A stretch of DNA of 50,674 nucleotides. It comes from Enterococcus_I eurekensis. Lineage in GTDB: Bacteria > Bacillota > Bacilli > Lactobacillales > Enterococcaceae. The notes under the pieces were generated by a model. That model was not told the DNA's origin and did not search any database. It saw only the letters and a list, made by a program, of their open reading frames with translations. Below, one piece after another: positions 8,879-18,468 of this stretch. Position numbers and translations under genes: made by a program. Position 1 is the first letter of the stretch; the number at the start of each line of letters is the position of its first letter. The stretch lies in the NCBI RefSeq assembly GCF_042654605.1, contig NZ_JBHSGT010000019.1, positions 1 through 50,674 on the forward strand. Reading direction: 5' to 3'.

Positions 8879-8897
8879 GTTATGTTATAAGCATAAC
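8879..8897. promoter_or_regulatory. Inverted repeat upstream of natAB-like genes, possible operator
   Basis: GTTATG - TTATAAG - CATAAC is a palindrome with 6-bp arms and an A/T-rich centre, about 55-75 bp upstream of the ATPase start and just past the uvrC stop. It lies where a promoter is expected. The regulator is not encoded nearby. Confidence 0.4.
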
Positions 8898-8904
8898 ACA
8901 CTTT

Positions 8905-10704
8905 TTATTCCGAAATAGGTCCTTTAGTCTGATTTTGTAGATGTTCATAAACATTTTTTGCCACATTTTTCGGTAAGCCTTTTTCAATTAACTCTTCTTG
9001 CGTCGCAGCTTGAATATTTTTTAGGGATTTAAATTCTTTCAATAATTGTTTTTTTCGTTTCGGTCCAAGCCCCTCTATATTGTCTAACTTAGAAGCAAAA
9101 CTTGTTTTACTCCGTAGTTGACGATGAAATGTAATCGCAAAACGGTGGACTTCATCTTGAATCCGTTGCAATAAGAAAAACTCCGCCGAATTGCGTGGTA
9201 ACGAAATAACAGCTAATGGATCACCATAAAGTAATTCACTCGTTTTATGTTTATCGTTTTTAGCTAAACCTGCCACTGGTAAATCAATACCTAATTGGTT
9301 TTCTAGTACATCTTTTGCTACATCGACTTGACCTTTCCCACCATCGATGATTATCAAATCTGGTAAGGATAGTCCTTCTTTTAACACTCTCGAATAACGT
9401 CGATAAATGACTTCTCGCATCGAAGCATAATCATCTGGCCCTTGAACAGTTTTTATTTTAAATTTGCGGTAATCCTTTCTTGAGGGTTTTCCATCAACAA
9501 ACACAACCATCGCCGAAACGGGATCAGTCCCCATAATATTCGAGTTATCAAACGCTTCAATTCTGAGCGGTGACGGAATATGGAGGGCATCTCCTAAGCG
9601 ATCAATTGCACCAATTGTCCGTTCCTCTTTACGTTCAATTAAATTAAATTTTTCTTCAAGCGCAATTTGAGCATTTTTACTTGCCAATGCAACAATTTTC
9701 TTTTTATCGCCCCGTTGTGGTTTCAAAACTTTGGTAGCAACAACTGCCTCTACACTTTCTAAATCAATGTCACTCGGAATTAAAACTTCATTTGGCGGAA
9801 AGTGTTCATTTTTTTGATAAAATTGACCAATAAAAGTTAAAAAATCTTCGGGTGCTTCATTGTAAAAAGGAAAAATCGAGACATCACGTTCAATTAATTT
9901 TCCTTGACGAACAAAAAATACTTGGACACACATCCATCCTTTATCCACACTGTAGCCAAAAACATCACGATTAATAAAATTTGATTGCGTGATTTTTTGT
10001 TTGACCATAACCGTTTCAATTGCCCGAATTTGATCACGAAATTCGGCTGCTTGCTCAAAAGCTAAATTTTCAGCCGCCTGGTTCATTTTGTACGTAATAT
10101 TTTCTTCTATTTCTCGATAATTGCCATTTAAAAATTGACTAATCTCTTCAACAATTCCTTGGTAAACACTTGGATCAACATCAAAATAATATGGACATAA
10201 ACATTGTCCCATATGGTAATACAAGCAGGGACGCTTTGTATTACCGGGTCCGCATTTGACTAGCGGGAAAAGTCGGTCCAGTAATTTTTTAATCTCATTG
10301 GCCGCTTTGACATCCGGATAAGGTCCAAAATAATGAGCTTTGTCCTTCAAGACTTTTCTCGTAATCATTAACCGAGGATATTTTTCATTTGTAATTTTAA
10401 TAAAAGGATAGGTTTTATCATCCTTTAGCATAATATTATATTTTGGGTCATTTTTCTTAATTAAATTAATTTCTAAAAGCAAAGCTTCAACATTTGATTC
10501 CGTCACAATGTATTCAAAATCTTCAATCTCACTAACCAAACGGGTAGTCTTCGTATCATGGCTCCCGGTAAAATAGGAGCGGACACGATTTTTCAATACT
10601 TTGGCTTTTCCAACGTAAATAATTGTATTGTTTTTATCTTTCATCAAATAGCAGCCCGGTTCATCCGGTAAAAGGGCTAGTTTATGTTGAATTTGTTCAT
10701 TCAT
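8905..10704 (-). CDS. uvrC: UvrABC system protein C
   Basis: 599 aa excinuclease subunit that makes both incisions in nucleotide excision repair. Domains in order: GIY-YIG nuclease (GCYLMKDKNNTIIYVGKAKVLKNRV, about residues 15-95), a UVR helix pair that binds UvrB (about 200-235), the RNase H-like 5'-incision domain with EAFDNSNIMGTDPVSAMVVF and HRFAITFHR, and C-terminal helix-hairpin-helix motifs (DNIEGLGPKRKKQLL). Length is normal. The start at 10704 (MNEQIQHKL) is preferred to the ATG at 10713 because the weak GGA site is 9 nt from the former and abuts the latter. It lies downstream of trxA, separated by a terminator. Confidence 0.96.
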   Translation of the reverse strand: MNEQIQHKLALLPDEPGCYLMKDKNNTIIYVGKAKVLKNRVRSYFTGSHDTKTTRLVSEIEDFEYIVTESNVEALLLEINLIKKNDPKYNIMLKDDKTYPFIKITNEKYPRLMITRKVLKDKAHYFGPYPDVKAANEIKKLLDRLFPLVKCGPGNTKRPCLYYHMGQCLCPYYFDVDPSVYQGIVEEISQFLNGNYREIEENITYKMNQAAENLAFEQAAEFRDQIRAIETVMVKQKITQSNFINRDVFGYSVDKGWMCVQVFFVRQGKLIERDVSIFPFYNEAPEDFLTFIGQFYQKNEHFPPNEVLIPSDIDLESVEAVVATKVLKPQRGDKKKIVALASKNAQIALEEKFNLIERKEERTIGAIDRLGDALHIPSPLRIEAFDNSNIMGTDPVSAMVVFVDGKPSRKDYRKFKIKTVQGPDDYASMREVIYRRYSRVLKEGLSLPDLIIIDGGKGQVDVAKDVLENQLGIDLPVAGLAKNDKHKTSELLYGDPLAVISLPRNSAEFFLLQRIQDEVHRFAITFHRQLRSKTSFASKLDNIEGLGPKRKKQLLKEFKSLKNIQAATQEELIEKGLPKNVAKNVYEHLQNQTKGPISE

Positions 10705-10766
10705 CCTACTCATTCCATTCTCAATTTATCCACTGAATTGATTATACCACGAAGGTGTGCTCAGCT

Positions 10767-10810
10767 AAAAAAGAGAGCCTAGAATCCTGTTTCGATTCCG
10801 ACTCTCTTTT
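10767..10810 (-). terminator. Terminator after trxA
   Basis: Imperfect inverted repeat AAAAGAGAG ... CTCTCTTTT with inner GAATC/GATTC. It follows the trxA stop and ends in a U-rich tract on the minus strand, separating trxA from uvrC. Confidence 0.75.
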
Positions 10811-10817
10811 AAATATT

Positions 10818-11132
10818 TTATAAATGAGGTGCAATTAACGCTTCTAATTGCTCTTTAGTGTGAACACCAATCGCTTTTTCAACGACTTGACCATCTTTTT
10901 TCAAAATTAATGTTGGAATACTCATTACGCCAAATTGTGCCGGTGTCGCAGGATTTGCATCCACATCCATTTTCGCAATCTTTAAATCTTCTTCGTCATA
11001 AGCTTGACCTAATTGTTCTAAAATCGGTGCTTGCATACGACAAGGGCCACACCAAGCTGCCCAAAAATCAATTAAAACTAAGCCTTTATCTGTTTCTTGT
11101 GCAAATGATGCATCTGTAATTTCTACTGTCAT
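10818..11132 (-). CDS. trxA: Thioredoxin
   Basis: 104 aa cytosolic thioredoxin with the canonical active site WCGPC (C28, C31), the cis-proline context MSIPTLIL and the usual length. It reduces protein disulfides using electrons from thioredoxin reductase. GGAGG lies a few bases upstream of the ATG. A good sigma-A promoter precedes it and a terminator follows it, so it is a monocistronic unit between mutS2 and uvrC, an order common in Lactobacillales. Confidence 0.95.
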   Translation of the reverse strand: MTVEITDASFAQETDKGLVLIDFWAAWCGPCRMQAPILEQLGQAYDEEDLKIAKMDVDANPATPAQFGVMSIPTLILKKDGQVVEKAIGVHTKEQLEALIAPHL

Positions 11133-11157
11133 TTTATTACCTCCAATTTATGATGAA

Positions 11158-11186
11158 AGTATAGCATCAAAATCATTTCTTGACTA
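11158..11186 (-). promoter_or_regulatory. trxA promoter
   Basis: On the minus strand TAGTCA (11181-11186), a 17-bp spacer and TATACT (11158-11163), about 25 bp before the trxA start. Confidence 0.5.
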
Positions 11187-11210
11187 ACTAGATGCTTCAC
11201 TTTTCATACT

Positions 11211-13577
11211 TTACTTAAATGTAACGATGGTTGCGCCATTTCCACCTTGGTTGGCGGGCGCAAATTCAAAGTGCTTGACACTACGATGATTTTTTAAATA
11301 TTCAACAATCCCCTGACGTAAAGCACCAGTGCCTTTTCCATGAATAATCGTCACTTGCGGATAATTTGCAAGCAAAGCACCATCAATATATTGATCAACC
11401 TCATTTAACGCTTCTTCGTAACGTTTACCGCGTAAATCAAGTTGTGTTTCAACATGTGAACTGTTACCCGAACGAACGGTTGAAATCACTCTACGAACGG
11501 GCTCTTTCGTCGGTGCAAGTGATTCCAACTCGCTTTCAGCGACTGTCATTTTTAAAATACCTAATTGGACTTGCCATTGATCATTGCCAATTTTTTTCAG
11601 TAACTCACCACGTTGACCGTAAGAAGTTACCATGACTTCATCACCAACTTTAAGTTTCTTAGCCGCTTTGGCTTTTTGTAAAACTTTATTTTTGTGTAAA
11701 TGGTCTTCGGCGTGTGATAAATCGGACAACTTCGTTTTCATGTTAATCAATTCATGTTCTTTAACGCGATTTTGACCACTAGTTAATTGCATTTTACGAA
11801 TATCAGAAATGATTTTTTCTGCTTCTTCTTTTGCCTTTTCAACTAATTGATTGGCTTCTTTTTTCGCTTTAACAATTTCTTTTTCACGTTCTTCATAGAA
11901 ATAACGGTGCGCTTCTTCTAATTCTTTTTGAATTTTCTCGGAAGCTTCAAGCGATTGACGCAATTCAAGGTATTCGGTTTCTGCCATTTTACGACGATTC
12001 TCTAAATCGGCAATCATTTCATTTAAATCTTGACTTTCACCATCAATAATTTGCTTAGCTGAATCAATAATTTGCGCATCTAGACCTAGACGTCTTGAGA
12101 TTTCAAATGCGTTGCTACGCCCGGGCACACCAATTAATAAGCGATAGGTTGGACTTAACGTATCCACATCAAATTCCATGGAAGCATTTATCGTATTTGG
12201 TCGATTGTAACCATAAATTTTCAATTCTGGATAGTGCGTGGTCGCCATTACATATGTTGAACGGCTACCCATCTCATCTAAAATGGCAATCGCCAAGGCA
12301 GCCCCTTCTTGCGGATCCGTTCCTGCTCCTAGCTCATCAAAGAGCACTAAACTTTTTTCATTAGCACGACTTAAAATATCAACAATATTAACCATATGCG
12401 AGGAAAAAGTCGATAAATTTTGCTCAATTGACTGTTCATCACCAATATCTGCAAAAATCTCGTCGAAAATGCCCATTTGACTTTGCTCATCAACTAAAAG
12501 GGGCAATCCTGCTTGCCCCATTAATTGAAGTAATCCCAATGTTTTTAAAGCAATCGTTTTCCCACCAGTATTTGGTCCCGTAATGACAATTGCTTGATAG
12601 TCTTTTCCGAGAGCAATATCATTTGCGACTACTTTTTCGACCGGAATTAAGGGATGTCTCGCTTGTTTAAAATCAACCGCATTGTCCAAATTGATTTTAG
12701 GAACAATTGCTCGATATTCTTTAGCAAAACGAGCTTTCCCATTCATAAAATCAAATTTACCAATAACATACGCATTATGAATAATCTCTTTGCGATATGG
12801 AACTAACTCGGCTGATAATTCTGATAAAATACGAGCAATTTCATTTTTTTCAGCAATTTGTTGCTGACGTAAACGATTATTTAGTTCTACGATTTGCTTT
12901 GGTTCAACAAATAATGTCTGGCCTGAAGCACTTTGGTCATGAATGACACCACCAAAAATACCGCGATATTCGCTTTTAACAGGTATCACATAACGCTCAT
13001 TTCGCATCGTAACAATGGCATCACTTAAATAGCGGGCATTGTTACCACGAATAATCCCATCTAATGTTTCCCGAATATTTTGCTCACTTCGACGAACTTG
13101 TTGGCGAATCTGACGCAACGCATCCGATGCCTCGTCAGTAACACGTCCGTCTTCATCAATCGCGGTTTTTAAGCGTCTCGTTAATTCTGGAACGTGCGTG
13201 AGTTGTTTCGCCCAATCATAAAGTCGTAGAAATTCAATTTCATTCTCTTCTAATTCCTCAATAAAACGGTGCAATTCACGCGTCGTTGTTAAGACACGGG
13301 TAATTTGTGCTAACTCGACACCATTTAAATCGGCACCAATTTCAATCCGTTTCATATGTGGTCGAATATTTTCAATCTTTGGAACAGGAATACCGCCACG
13401 TAAGCGTTGGACTTTGATACCGTCTTCGGTTTCCTTTAACCAAGTTTCGATCCGGACACTATCTGAAATCGGGGCTAACTCGGCTAACTCTTCTTTTCCT
13501 TGTGCAGTTGCTAAATAAGGAATAATCATTTGTTTGACTTGCTCAAACTCTAATGTTTTTAAAATGCGTGAATTCAA
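11211..13577 (-). CDS. mutS2: Endonuclease MutS2 / ribosome-collision ATPase
   Basis: 788 aa MutS2 (RqcU-like). The core and clamp region is followed by a MutS-type ATPase with Walker A GPNTGGKTIALKT and Walker B LVLFDELGAGTDPQEG, a long coiled coil (about residues 520-620), a KOW-like segment (KVGDEVMVTSYGQRGELL), and a C-terminal Smr nuclease domain (LDLRGKRYEEAL ... IIHGKGTGALRQGI). Family members suppress recombination and, as shown in Bacillus, split collided ribosomes. The start is a TTG with AAGGTGAG upstream; translated from there the N-terminus MNSRILKTLEFEQV matches the family. It follows cvpA with only a weak hairpin between them. Confidence 0.95.
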   Translation of the reverse strand: MNSRILKTLEFEQVKQMIIPYLATAQGKEELAELAPISDSVRIETWLKETEDGIKVQRLRGGIPVPKIENIRPHMKRIEIGADLNGVELAQITRVLTTTRELHRFIEELEENEIEFLRLYDWAKQLTHVPELTRRLKTAIDEDGRVTDEASDALRQIRQQVRRSEQNIRETLDGIIRGNNARYLSDAIVTMRNERYVIPVKSEYRGIFGGVIHDQSASGQTLFVEPKQIVELNNRLRQQQIAEKNEIARILSELSAELVPYRKEIIHNAYVIGKFDFMNGKARFAKEYRAIVPKINLDNAVDFKQARHPLIPVEKVVANDIALGKDYQAIVITGPNTGGKTIALKTLGLLQLMGQAGLPLLVDEQSQMGIFDEIFADIGDEQSIEQNLSTFSSHMVNIVDILSRANEKSLVLFDELGAGTDPQEGAALAIAILDEMGSRSTYVMATTHYPELKIYGYNRPNTINASMEFDVDTLSPTYRLLIGVPGRSNAFEISRRLGLDAQIIDSAKQIIDGESQDLNEMIADLENRRKMAETEYLELRQSLEASEKIQKELEEAHRYFYEEREKEIVKAKKEANQLVEKAKEEAEKIISDIRKMQLTSGQNRVKEHELINMKTKLSDLSHAEDHLHKNKVLQKAKAAKKLKVGDEVMVTSYGQRGELLKKIGNDQWQVQLGILKMTVAESELESLAPTKEPVRRVISTVRSGNSSHVETQLDLRGKRYEEALNEVDQYIDGALLANYPQVTIIHGKGTGALRQGIVEYLKNHRSVKHFEFAPANQGGNGATIVTFK

Positions 13578-13611
13578 TTAACTCACCTTTCTTTCTATAA
13601 CAATCAAAAGA

Positions 13612-13637
13612 GGGACGTTTTTGTTCGTCCCATCCCT
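13612..13637 (-). terminator. Weak hairpin between cvpA and mutS2
   Basis: GGGACG - 8-nt loop - CGTCCC followed on the minus strand by TCTTTTG. The short U-tract makes it at most an attenuating terminator between the two genes. Confidence 0.4.
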
Positions 13638-13643
13638 TATTTT

Positions 13644-14192
13644 TTAACCAATCATTTGGTCAATCCATATTTTTTGGAAATAATCTGCTAAAAACGGACT
13701 TTTCTCAACAATCCATCTCGGAAGCGATCCTGCTTTAAATAAGTTTTGAATGCCATCAAGTGGAATCAACGTCAACAGTTTAAAGAACATGAATATCCAA
13801 ACATAAGCAATCATCATGTTTAAGAAACCTGCCACAATCCCATCTACCGAAGGAATCAATTGTTGATACCTTAAACCACTTGCTAAAATCCCAATAAATT
13901 TTGCCACTAAATAACCCAAAATAAAAAAAGCAATAAATGCCAAACTTGCATAAAAGGATTTATCTAAATCAAATGATTCCTGCTGACTAAAAAAGACCAT
14001 TTTTGTATCTGGTGAAACGGATAAATACGGTACATATAGTGAGATTTTTTCTCCCCATACTTCGTAATATTTTTTTGCGATTAAAAATGCGACGAAAAAT
14101 CCGCCGGAATAAACGAGCTGTAAGGCCAATCCTCGACGATACCCGCTATAAAATGCCAGAAGCAATATTAATAAGATTATTAATCCAACCAT
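13644..14192 (-). CDS. CvpA family membrane protein
   Basis: 182 aa protein with about four transmembrane helices: residues 1-20, 28-44, about 80-110 and 122-142. The opening MVGLIILLILLLAFYSGYRRG is the typical CvpA/colicin V production protein start; its precise function is unsettled. It lies between zapA and mutS2, the standard order in Bacilli, 18 bp after zapA, so the three probably form one transcription unit. The C-terminal tail is soluble. Confidence 0.85.
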   Translation of the reverse strand: MVGLIILLILLLAFYSGYRRGLALQLVYSGGFFVAFLIAKKYYEVWGEKISLYVPYLSVSPDTKMVFFSQQESFDLDKSFYASLAFIAFFILGYLVAKFIGILASGLRYQQLIPSVDGIVAGFLNMMIAYVWIFMFFKLLTLIPLDGIQNLFKAGSLPRWIVEKSPFLADYFQKIWIDQMIG

Positions 14193-14210
14193 TTCTTACC
14201 CTCTCTCCTG

Positions 14211-14651
14211 CTAACTTTTTGCCGCTTTACTCTGAATCGTACGCTTTCTTTCCTCATTCAGAATATTTTGCGCTTCCATGTGACTATGAATTTCCACCTC
14301 GCCACGTCCAGTACGTTCAAGGACTTCACGTGCTTCAAGCTCAATGGCTTCAATCCGTTTGATTCGGTTTTCCAGTTCAACCGCTTTAATCGCCTGCTCT
14401 TTTAACGAATCAACCTTTTCTTTAAGGATTAAAATTTCTTCTTGCTTTTTTAATTGATCAGACAATGCGTTGATACTTAATAAAATTGCTGCTTCTTCTT
14501 CACTGATTTGCGGAGACAATTGACGAATGTCTTCTAATTGTTGATTGACTAACTTTGTCACACGATCCATATGTTGGCTCGATTCTTGACCGATAATTGT
14601 ATATGATTGATTTGCAATGACTGCCTTGTAACGAATTTTTGCTTTGGCCAT
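14211..14651 (-). CDS. zapA: Cell division protein ZapA
   Basis: 146 aa. The first about 90 residues (KIRYKAVIANQSYTIIGQES ... AAILLSINALSDQLKK) match ZapA, which bundles FtsZ filaments, followed by its coiled-coil dimer segment. The protein is longer than the usual 85-100 aa: a charged tail from about residue 100 (RIEAIELEAREVLERTGRGEVE onward) extends it. The ATG is preceded by GGAGG at 11 nt. It is divergent to rnhC. A TATAAT at about 14690 on the minus strand is a candidate -10 element. Confidence 0.85.
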   Translation of the reverse strand: MAKAKIRYKAVIANQSYTIIGQESSQHMDRVTKLVNQQLEDIRQLSPQISEEEAAILLSINALSDQLKKQEEILILKEKVDSLKEQAIKAVELENRIKRIEAIELEAREVLERTGRGEVEIHSHMEAQNILNEERKRTIQSKAAKS

Positions 14652-14794
14652 TGAACTAAACTCCTCCTACTAAAAAACTACTCCTAAACATTATAAAAGA
14701 AAAATTGTTTTTTTGCTATGTGCTTTCCTCTTTTATTAACTTATTCTTCATTTTTATATGATAAAATAGAAAAAAATAGTAAAAGAGGTTTATT

Positions 14795-15727
14795 ATGAGT
14801 CACGTTGTTATCCAATTACCAAAAAATAAAATCATTGAACTACAACAATTCTATCAAAAAGAATTATTAAATAAAAATATTCCGTATGCCCAGTTTGTTG
14901 CAAAAAAAGCTGGGACAACGATTACTGCCTACACTTCCGGCAAAGTACTGTTTCAAGGAGCAAATGCCGAACAAGAAGCTGGTCGATGGCAACTAGGGAT
15001 TTCTGTGGCGCCTACTACTGCTTCAAAAAAACAAGTTTCAACGAGTACTTTACCTAGAAACTTATCGGAGTTAAGTTTTATTGGCAGTGATGAAGTCGGC
15101 AACGGTAGCTATTTCGGACCACTGATTGTTTGTGCGGTATATGCTGATAAAGACAACTTATCGTCCCTTAAACAACTTGGGGTCAAAGATTCAAAAATGT
15201 TAACAGACAACGATATTCGTCAAATTGCACCAAAAATAAAAAAAATGGTTCCATTTAAATTACTTGAAGTGACACCAAGTAAATACAATCAAATTCAACC
15301 AACGTACAACGCCGTCCATATGAAAGTTGTCTTACATAATCAAGCGATTCGACTTTTACTTGAACAAATCGCTCCAAATCAACCAGAAGGCATTCTAATT
15401 GACCAGTTTACACCTGAAAGTAACTATCGAAAGTATTTAAAATCAGAAAAATTCGCAATCACTGAAAAGCTTTATTTTGTCACAAAAGGAGAGCAATATC
15501 ACCTAGCCGTTGCGGCAGCTTCGATCTTATGTCGCGCCCAATTTTTAGAGAGTTTGGAAACGGGCTCAAAAGAAGTCGGTGTCACCCTACCTTCTGGTGC
15601 CGGAACCAAATCCGATCAAGTTGCAGCAACAATTTTGCGTAAAGGTGGCTTAGAACTTTTAGGCCAATATGCAAAGCTACATTTTGCTAACACGCAAAAA
15701 GCACAAAAGATTGTTGGTGATTTATAA
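14795..15727 (+). CDS. rnhC: Ribonuclease HIII
   Basis: 310 aa RNase HIII, which cleaves RNA in RNA/DNA hybrids. The N-terminal TBP-like substrate-binding domain (residues 1-80) is followed by the catalytic domain with IGSDEVGNGSYFGPL (D99, E100), KDSKMLTD and ILIDQF (D203). The DE pair distinguishes HIII from HII. AAAGAGG lies before the ATG. Its last base is the first base of the next gene (TAATG), so the pair is translationally coupled. In many Firmicutes rnhC and zapA are divergent neighbours, as here. Confidence 0.95.
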   Translation: MSHVVIQLPKNKIIELQQFYQKELLNKNIPYAQFVAKKAGTTITAYTSGKVLFQGANAEQEAGRWQLGISVAPTTASKKQVSTSTLPRNLSELSFIGSDEVGNGSYFGPLIVCAVYADKDNLSSLKQLGVKDSKMLTDNDIRQIAPKIKKMVPFKLLEVTPSKYNQIQPTYNAVHMKVVLHNQAIRLLLEQIAPNQPEGILIDQFTPESNYRKYLKSEKFAITEKLYFVTKGEQYHLAVAAASILCRAQFLESLETGSKEVGVTLPSGAGTKSDQVAATILRKGGLELLGQYAKLHFANTQKAQKIVGDL

Positions 15728-16845
15728 TGAAAAAAATTGCAATTATCGGTGGCGGCATCATTGGTATGACCTTAGCCAATTACCTCGATACTCAACAATT
15801 TGAGATTACTTTGTATGATGATGGTATCGGCCAAGCAACAAAAGCGAGTGCTGGTATTATTTCCCCTTGGCTTTCCAAACGCCGCAATAAAAAATGGTAT
15901 CAATTAGCTAAAGACGGGGCAGCTTTTTTTCCAAAGCTTGTAAAAGATTTTGAACTTGGTACTTCCGTTTATAATCAAACGGGGACAGTTATTTTTAGAA
16001 AAGACGACGAGCTAGATGCCCTTTATGATTTTGCCCAACAACGTTTAATCGATACGCCTGAAATGGGTTCGATTGAACGTCTTAGTGAAGAAGAAACGAC
16101 TGCAGCTTTGCCATTACTAAAACCAAGGAAAGCTTTAAAAATCAGTGGCGGTGGTAAACTTGATGGTCTCGCTTATTTAGAAAAACTTGCTCAACTTGCT
16201 AAAGGAAAAGGTATCCGACTCATCAATAAAAAAGTTGAACTGCGACAATTAGATAACAAATTGGTGATTCTAGATAACGGAAATTCAGAAATTTTTGATA
16301 TCGTCTTCGTGACTGCTGGTCCAGCCATCAAAAATTTACTCGCTCCTTTAGGTTACAATGTCGATATCCGACCACAAAAAGGACAACTTTTAGAGTTCGA
16401 AACCACTCATCTTGAAAGTCATGATTGGCCAGTTGTGATGCTCGATGGTGAAGCCGACTTTATTCCTTTTGAACAAGGGAAAATTTTAATCGGTGCCACG
16501 CATGAAAATGAAGGTGAATGGGATTTAACACCTACACAAGCCGCATACGATCAACTTTGGTCGCATGCCAAAGAATTTTTAGTAGAGCCGTACAGTTTCC
16601 AAAAATCACCATTCAACTACCGGGTGGGCACGCGTGCTTACACATCCGATTTCGCCCCCTTCTTTGGCGAAGTTGAACCAAAGTCAAACTTATTAGTCGC
16701 TAGTGGATTAGGATCCTCTGGCTTAACTGTCGGTCCCTTAATCGGCTATCTACTAGCACAAAAAGTTAATCACGGAATTTGGCAGACTGAACATTATCAA
16801 AAACCGATTGAGTCATACATAAAAAAAACAAGGATTGTGACCTAA
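15727..16845 (+). CDS. FAD-dependent D-amino-acid dehydrogenase/oxidase-like protein (DadA family)
   Basis: 372 aa DAO-fold oxidoreductase. The N-terminal dinucleotide motif is IAIIGGGIIGMTLANYL, a second cofactor region contains AGIISPWLSKRR, and the C-terminal GSSGLTVGPLIGYLLA closes the FAD site. This resembles DadA/glycine-oxidase-like enzymes that oxidise D-amino or N-methyl amino acids; the substrate is not evident. It overlaps rnhC by one base. The stop codon lies in the loop of its own transcription terminator. Confidence 0.8.
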   Translation: MKKIAIIGGGIIGMTLANYLDTQQFEITLYDDGIGQATKASAGIISPWLSKRRNKKWYQLAKDGAAFFPKLVKDFELGTSVYNQTGTVIFRKDDELDALYDFAQQRLIDTPEMGSIERLSEEETTAALPLLKPRKALKISGGGKLDGLAYLEKLAQLAKGKGIRLINKKVELRQLDNKLVILDNGNSEIFDIVFVTAGPAIKNLLAPLGYNVDIRPQKGQLLEFETTHLESHDWPVVMLDGEADFIPFEQGKILIGATHENEGEWDLTPTQAAYDQLWSHAKEFLVEPYSFQKSPFNYRVGTRAYTSDFAPFFGEVEPKSNLLVASGLGSSGLTVGPLIGYLLAQKVNHGIWQTEHYQKPIESYIKKTRIVT

Positions 16846-16864
16846 GTCATAGTCCTTGTTTTTC
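16825..16864. terminator. Bidirectional terminator containing the dadA-like stop codon
   Basis: Stem AAAAACAAGGA ... TCCTTGTTTTT with inner GTGAC/GTCAT pairing around CTAA. The TAA of the upstream gene (16843-16845) is in the loop. A- and T-runs on both sides serve the converging 5'-nucleotidase gene as well. Confidence 0.85.
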
Positions 16865-16894
16865 TTACTCATAAACCGTTCATAAACACTTGAG

Positions 16895-18451
16895 CTATAC
16901 CGTCTTAATGACAAAGTTATTGTTTGTTTCTGCGATAATTTTCGGGTGTTTTTTTAGGTAATCAGAAATTAATTCGGTCATATCCACTGGGATTTCTTTG
17001 ATAATTTTGTCTGCTGTAAACATTTGATAATTCCCACCGCCTACACCGCGGTATTGATTCATAACTACTTGCAGAGTATCGGTATCAGCAACAGCTTTCC
17101 CCTGATACGATAATGAAGTCACACGTTCACCCATTGCTTTGGTTAAATCAATCGCATATTCAATGCCTTCGTACATATCATAATTATAATATTGCGGCTT
17201 TGGCTCAATGTATTTCGGATTGAAAACAACCTCACCATTTTCTATGATAAAATAAGTTGCTGTTTGTTCTAGAGCCATTTTTAAGTCTTGTCCAGTAATT
17301 TCTAGTACCGCCAATGTGTTTGGATAAATATAATTGGTTAAGACGTCACGCATCGTAATCATTGAACCAAAGCCTCGACCATCATTATTAAATAATGAGG
17401 TTAAGGAAATATCTGCACCACTAGCATCCATTTGAACTTTATTAATAAATTCCACGTATGGATGTTCTGCTAAACGAGCTGCATTTGGATCTTTAATCGT
17501 CATATCACCCGTCACTTCTCCAAGTGTTTGGTCTAACCAGATTTCAACTTCTTCACTTAAATCAGCTATTTTTTCGATAATTGCGTTATCTGTTGGTACA
17601 TTTTCTGTTGAGTGAATTCGAGCTTGACTGTCAATAACTGTCGGCTTGCCGGCTTTTTCTTCGATTGTTAAAGTGATTTCACCAAGAAACGCGCCTCTAA
17701 ATCCTGGTTGAATTACAGGAACACCGTTGACTTTTGTCGCAATCTCACGATGTTGATGGCCAGTAATTAACGTATCAATCCCTTCAACTTCGTGTAACAA
17801 AGCATAACCTTCGTTTTCACCTGTTAAAGCCTCCGTTGGTTCGCCCGTTACTAAGTCACGTTCAAAACCACCATGATACGCCACAATCACCACATCAGCT
17901 TCTTCTCTTAGTTTTGGTACGTAAGTTTTAGCCGTTTCGACAATGCTCTTAAAACGTAAACCACGGATTGTTTCAGGTTGTTCCCAATGAGGGATATATT
18001 GTGTCACCATACCTAAAACAGCAATTTTAACACCGTCTTTTTCGATAATCATGAAAGGTTGCCCGAAAGCCACTTCACCAGCTTCATTTTCGATGTTAGC
18101 TGCTAAGACAGGATGATTGTAACTTGCAATCGCAGATGTTAAATAATCGATACCGTAATTAAACTCATGATTGCCGATGATACTCGCATCATATTGAATA
18201 TCGTTTAAAACATCAATAATCGCTTTAGCGCCATGTTGCTCATTTTTTCGAACGTAATAACTTAACGGTGATCCTTGAATGAAGTCGCCATTTTCAATTT
18301 TTAAAACTGGTCCTTTTGCTTGGGCTTCCAACTCTTTCATCTTCGTTGCGATACGAGCCGCTCCAAAAGGCAGATCCATATTTCTTTCGGTAAAATTAGT
18401 CGGTAAAATATATCCGTGTAAATCACTTGTTGCTAAAATTGTTAATTCCAT
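16895..18451 (-). CDS. Bifunctional metallophosphoesterase / 5'-nucleotidase (UshA/YunD-like)
   Basis: 518 aa two-domain phosphoesterase. The N-terminal calcineurin-like domain has all metal motifs: TSDLHGY (D9, H11), ENGDFIQG, GNHEFNYG, YHGGFE and GHQHRE. The C-terminal 5_nucleotid_C domain begins near residue 320 and includes DGRGFGSMITMRDVLTNYIYPN and RGVGGGNYQMF. Such enzymes release phosphate from nucleotides or 2',3'-cyclic nucleotides. No signal peptide or wall anchor is visible, so it is likely cytosolic like B. subtilis YunD. GGAGGG stands before the ATG. It lies downstream of a Ugp-type importer operon on the same strand, separated by a terminator. Confidence 0.88.
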   Translation of the reverse strand: MELTILATSDLHGYILPTNFTERNMDLPFGAARIATKMKELEAQAKGPVLKIENGDFIQGSPLSYYVRKNEQHGAKAIIDVLNDIQYDASIIGNHEFNYGIDYLTSAIASYNHPVLAANIENEAGEVAFGQPFMIIEKDGVKIAVLGMVTQYIPHWEQPETIRGLRFKSIVETAKTYVPKLREEADVVIVAYHGGFERDLVTGEPTEALTGENEGYALLHEVEGIDTLITGHQHREIATKVNGVPVIQPGFRGAFLGEITLTIEEKAGKPTVIDSQARIHSTENVPTDNAIIEKIADLSEEVEIWLDQTLGEVTGDMTIKDPNAARLAEHPYVEFINKVQMDASGADISLTSLFNNDGRGFGSMITMRDVLTNYIYPNTLAVLEITGQDLKMALEQTATYFIIENGEVVFNPKYIEPKPQYYNYDMYEGIEYAIDLTKAMGERVTSLSYQGKAVADTDTLQVVMNQYRGVGGGNYQMFTADKIIKEIPVDMTELISDYLKKHPKIIAETNNNFVIKTV

Positions 18452-18468
18452 TTATTTCCCTCCTAACT

